A stretch of DNA of 64,000 bases from Phyto melanocephala (taxonomy: Eukaryota; Arthropoda; Insecta; Diptera; Rhinophoridae): contig OW799235.1 of the NCBI GenBank assembly GCA_941918925.1, positions 109,681,076 through 109,745,075 of the forward strand, written 5' to 3'. Position numbers and translations under genes: made by a program. Shown here piece after piece: positions 60,501 to 64,000 of this stretch. Every line of letters starts with the position of its first letter. Within the stretch, counting starts at the first letter, position 1. The notes under the pieces were generated by a model, which made no database searches, had not been told where the DNA came from, and was given only the letters and a program-made list of their open reading frames with translations.

Positions 60501-63500
60501 ACAATTCCTTTTATTGCTCCTTTTATTACCCACTCCTCTTCTCCTCTTTCCCTCTTAAGAATTGATGACAATATCAGGTTTTTATATATTTTATTTGTCA
60601 CATACATCTATAGACGTCTTTCTTCATGTACATTAAAAAGTTTTCAAATGAATATTTTATAATAAAATTGAAAATGTTTTTAATGGACTCTTTAATTGTG
60701 GTTTATTTAAGTAAATTAAAAAATAAAACGAAAAATGTTTAATTTAATTGAATCGTTTTTCTATTGTCAGGCAATATTTATGTGATTTTTTGTTTGTAAG
60801 TTTATTTAAATAATGATCAAAGTTTGACCATTAAACAATATTTAATGTTTTCTGCTTTTTCAAATCACCCACTGCAATTGTTGTGTGTACATTTTTTAGT
60901 GTCAGGATGTTAGTGTGGCATTTCTCAAATATTTTCAAACGGAAAAATAAGCGAAAAATATGTGAGTTTATCTTTTATCAAGTAATAAACTAAATAGTTA
61001 TATCAAATCTAGTTTCGAGATAGTATGAAAAAATTTCTTGGTTTTCTTATATAACAATTTCTGGAGTATACGTCTTCGAAAATCGTTCAAATTTATTTTC
61101 AAAAATAAAAAAAATAATTTCTGTGCTAATAGTTAAAGGTTTCAAGGCCCTTAGGGATTTTGTCTGTTTTATTTCATGGTTTGCCATAAGAAAATAAAAT
61201 AATACATTGAATAAAACCCTCACAGAGTACATAATGCGAATGATGTGTCAGGTTTAGTAACCAGATTGAACGGTTTAAAAAAACACAACCAAAATAAATT
61301 GGTGATCGGTACAATCGTGGATCTTATCACTACAGCTGTTAAGGTGAAATCAATTGCTGGCCATAGGCCATGTTATACAATATGCTGGTATATCTAATTT
61401 ATCTTCCTTTTTGATTTTAAAGAACATGGTAGATTAACAACAAAAAAATCTTCTTCGTGCTTACACTGATGCAGCTGCGTAGTACCAATTTTCTTGTGGT
61501 GTGTTTTTAACACATTATATATGTAATGCCAAAATTCAATGCATATGTAATAACGTATAAATACCTGTAATATTTTTATTTTAAGAGCAAAATTTTGTTA
61601 TGAACAAACCCTATCGCAGTTGTAAATAGTACCTTTTTCAACATCTTTAAAAATGTGCTTATCAACATATGATTAAGTGGTTCAATTTAAGTTATTATTG
61701 TTATTGATAATCCCAGGATTAATAACGGTTATTAATTAACTGGAAATTTAATTACAATAGAAACTGCTTAAGTTATTTGTCAAAGTAATTTCGAAATATG
61801 AAGAAGAATAATAATGATATTCAAAAAACCTAAAAAAAGAAGTTAAGTAGTATCTGAACAAGTAGTTCTTACCGGCTGCTGTAAATGAGAAACTAAATAC
61901 ATAGTTCTCCAAAAAAACATATATACGTTTTAAGTGTCCGTACTTATTTTTTTCATTCCACGTACTTATCGGCGTTCAGAATATCCTGAGCGTATTTTAG
62001 ACCATACTTTTTATCAAGGAAATGCAGCTGATTAGCTTTCTAATTTATGTTTGGAAACAGCAGTAAGGTCTACGCCAAAAGTAGTAGGAAAGACGAAAAT
62101 TTAATTCCAGATCACCTAAAGCCTCGTCCGGTCTACTCTGACTGCTAAATAATGACATTTTAAATAAGAGCGGTAATATTTTCGTCATAAAGATAGTGAC
62201 TAGAAATTAGGAGTATACCCCTCCATGTCTTATCGATATACATCCTGCAAATATTTACTTCACAAATATCAAAACTAGAGTTAAAGTCAACGTTCGTTAA
62301 GCTTATATCATCTTCCGATATATTAAAATATTTTTTGGCAATTCATTAGTAGAAAATACTTCGAAACGCCTACCTGAAAGACGACTTCTCACATGAAACT
62401 CAAAAGCTCATAAAACTGACAAAATTATAAGTATGACGAAGAAATTTCGAATCTATAACGTTCTGATTGATTTTATTATAATGTCAGAAAATAAAAGTGA
62501 GAAGCGCACTTTAAAGACCAAGATATTTGCTTTTGGTACGGAACATTTTTGAATCTAAATCACCTAATTGTTCAATATTTGCCACATATCTGTTGATATG
62601 TAAAATTTTTCGTAAAAACATTTAAATATAAAGAGATATTAAAATCTATGTACTTCCACTCAATCTTACAATTTTTATCAATTAAATAAAGTGTTGCTAA
62701 TTACTTACTAAAATCTCGTTGCAATATATAGATTTTTTGTTGTTTTTTTTAATACAAACTTTTATAAATCTGAAATAAGTCGGATTTTTTATCTTTGCTT
62801 TTTACTTTTCTGTAAATTGTTTGTCATTTTAATTAAATAGAAATATTATAATTGAATACGACCTGACTGGAGTCAGACAATTAAAGTTTTGCAATTAAAT
62901 AAATGACATAAATAAAACAAATTTTTCAGTGTACAATGATGATGACGACATCAACACAATCACATGCATAGAGACGTGCATATGCACATACATTTACACA
63001 ACAAAATTAAAAGGTTTGCATAAAGTATTTTGTCATACGTATATATGTATATATTTGTATGTAGTACGTAGTACGGCGTGAGAAATGCATTTAATTTTCG
63101 TAACAACCGTGGCTCCAGTCAATATGGCGTCGAATAACTACAACTATAGAGTGCAAATACAAACATACACATTTACTCGCGCATTAATAAAAATGTATAT
63201 AGAAGTGAGGCTGTTTTAACTTATGTAAATAGTTTTAATAGATTTACGATGTATATATGTGTGTGTGTGTTTTTTTACATTTCACTCAATACATTTATCA
63301 ATTTTCATAGTTATATGTAGTGTGTTTGTATATGTATATAATTTGCATTTGTAAGTATAAAACAAATTCACATAAAAGTCAATCTATTTATTGCAAATAT
63401 CCTATAAATCTGTTGTACATTTTTTGTTCCATTTTGCAGCTACAAAACAAAAGTACTTCTTGCTGTCAACACGCATAAATAAGTAAATTGATAGATGACG

Positions 63501-64000
63501 GCAATAAGAACCTCTATAGTGAGCTATGTGCATATTGTAGAGCTGCGTAAAATGTTCTAAAAGTTATATGTTGTACTCTATAATTTTTGAAATAACTATA
63601 TTTTAGTAAGAATTAAAATAAAAAAACAAAGCAAAATCAAAGCATTACTCTTATTAAAATAAAATAATAATAATTCTTTCTCTACTTTAAAAACATTCAA
63701 ATATGATTGAAATGTAATATATCAGTTTTAATGTTCTATTTCAGCTTCGTTTTGATTCAGCTTTTTAATTTCAAAGTTGATTTTTTTTAGTTTTGTTCTA
63801 TTCTTCAGCGTTTTTATAGTAAAGCACATATACACATACTATATTTAAAATATAAACACATAGGTATGTTTGCATGTATATATTTTATTATGAGAGATAA
63901 ATATACACACACTATTTGAATTTAATGAGATTGCTTGTAAGCCATATTTCCTATGCTTGCGCACCTTTTCAGTAGATACATAAGTTAATGGATACTCTTA
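57581..64000. other. Gene-poor right flank
   Basis: AT-rich noncoding DNA throughout. It holds short simple repeats (a GT run near 63260) and T-runs, but no coding frame, no paired repeat ends and no RNA gene that I can support. Confidence 0.5.

Overview
The window reads as nuclear DNA of a higher fly, probably a calyptrate (blowfly or house-fly type). This is inferred from the very AT-rich intergenic sequence, an intron acceptor with a long polypyrimidine tract, the insect-type mix of mobile elements (mariner, piggyBac-like, Helitron-like, Jockey/CR1- and I/R1-like LINEs), and one recognisable fly gene piece. Nothing looks bacterial or viral. No tRNA, rRNA or CRISPR was found.

There is only one convincing host coding exon, at 12213-13090 on the plus strand. 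It is the last exon of a leucine-rich-repeat cell-surface protein. It carries an LRR C-terminal cap, a long Ser/acidic linker and a hydrophobic tail of the GPI-anchor type. The best candidate is Connectin (Con). Its upstream exons are not visible between 1 and 12212, so the preceding intron is probably longer than 12 kb and runs off the left edge. The remaining ~51 kb to the right is gene-poor.

Mobile DNA explains most of the recognisable structure. From left to right: mariner pieces (1-306, 3069-3710); the end of an unclassified transposon protein (6960-7111); a relic of a dispersed repeat (8900-9115); a Jockey/CR1-like LINE end (10068-10860); an I/R1-like LINE tail split by a MITE (15790-16520); another LINE 3' end (22255-22700); a mariner MITE (26597-27040); a hairpin-tailed repeat (27355-28030); a Helitron with internal ~120-bp repeats (32969-33728); and a retroposed 3' end with a perfect 14-bp target duplication (34785-35075).

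The most striking structure lies at 35432-42417. Two 2.2-2.5 kb copies of one repeat stand head to head in inverted orientation around a 2.3 kb spacer. Both carry a mariner-derived insertion at the same internal site, and both contain ~287-bp tandem units and a (CCGTCTGT)n track of different length. Further right are a MITE with clean inverted repeats (43470-43710), a second Helitron (44214-44603), a MITE candidate (45019-45426), a TTAA-flanked piggyBac-like element with a decayed open frame (47242-48565), a possible second piggyBac-like relic (51697-52560), and more mariner copies (53511-54050, 55092-55400). From about 55.8 to 64 kb there is no supported feature beyond a repeat tail.

Three mariner copies (left edge, 26.6 kb, 53.5 kb) share the same internal deletion, so they come from one non-autonomous master. 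I found no new multi-gene system. The candidates most worth a second look are the inverted composite repeat (possible hairpin-RNA source), the piggyBac-like element with subterminal inverted repeats, and the shared-deletion mariner family.
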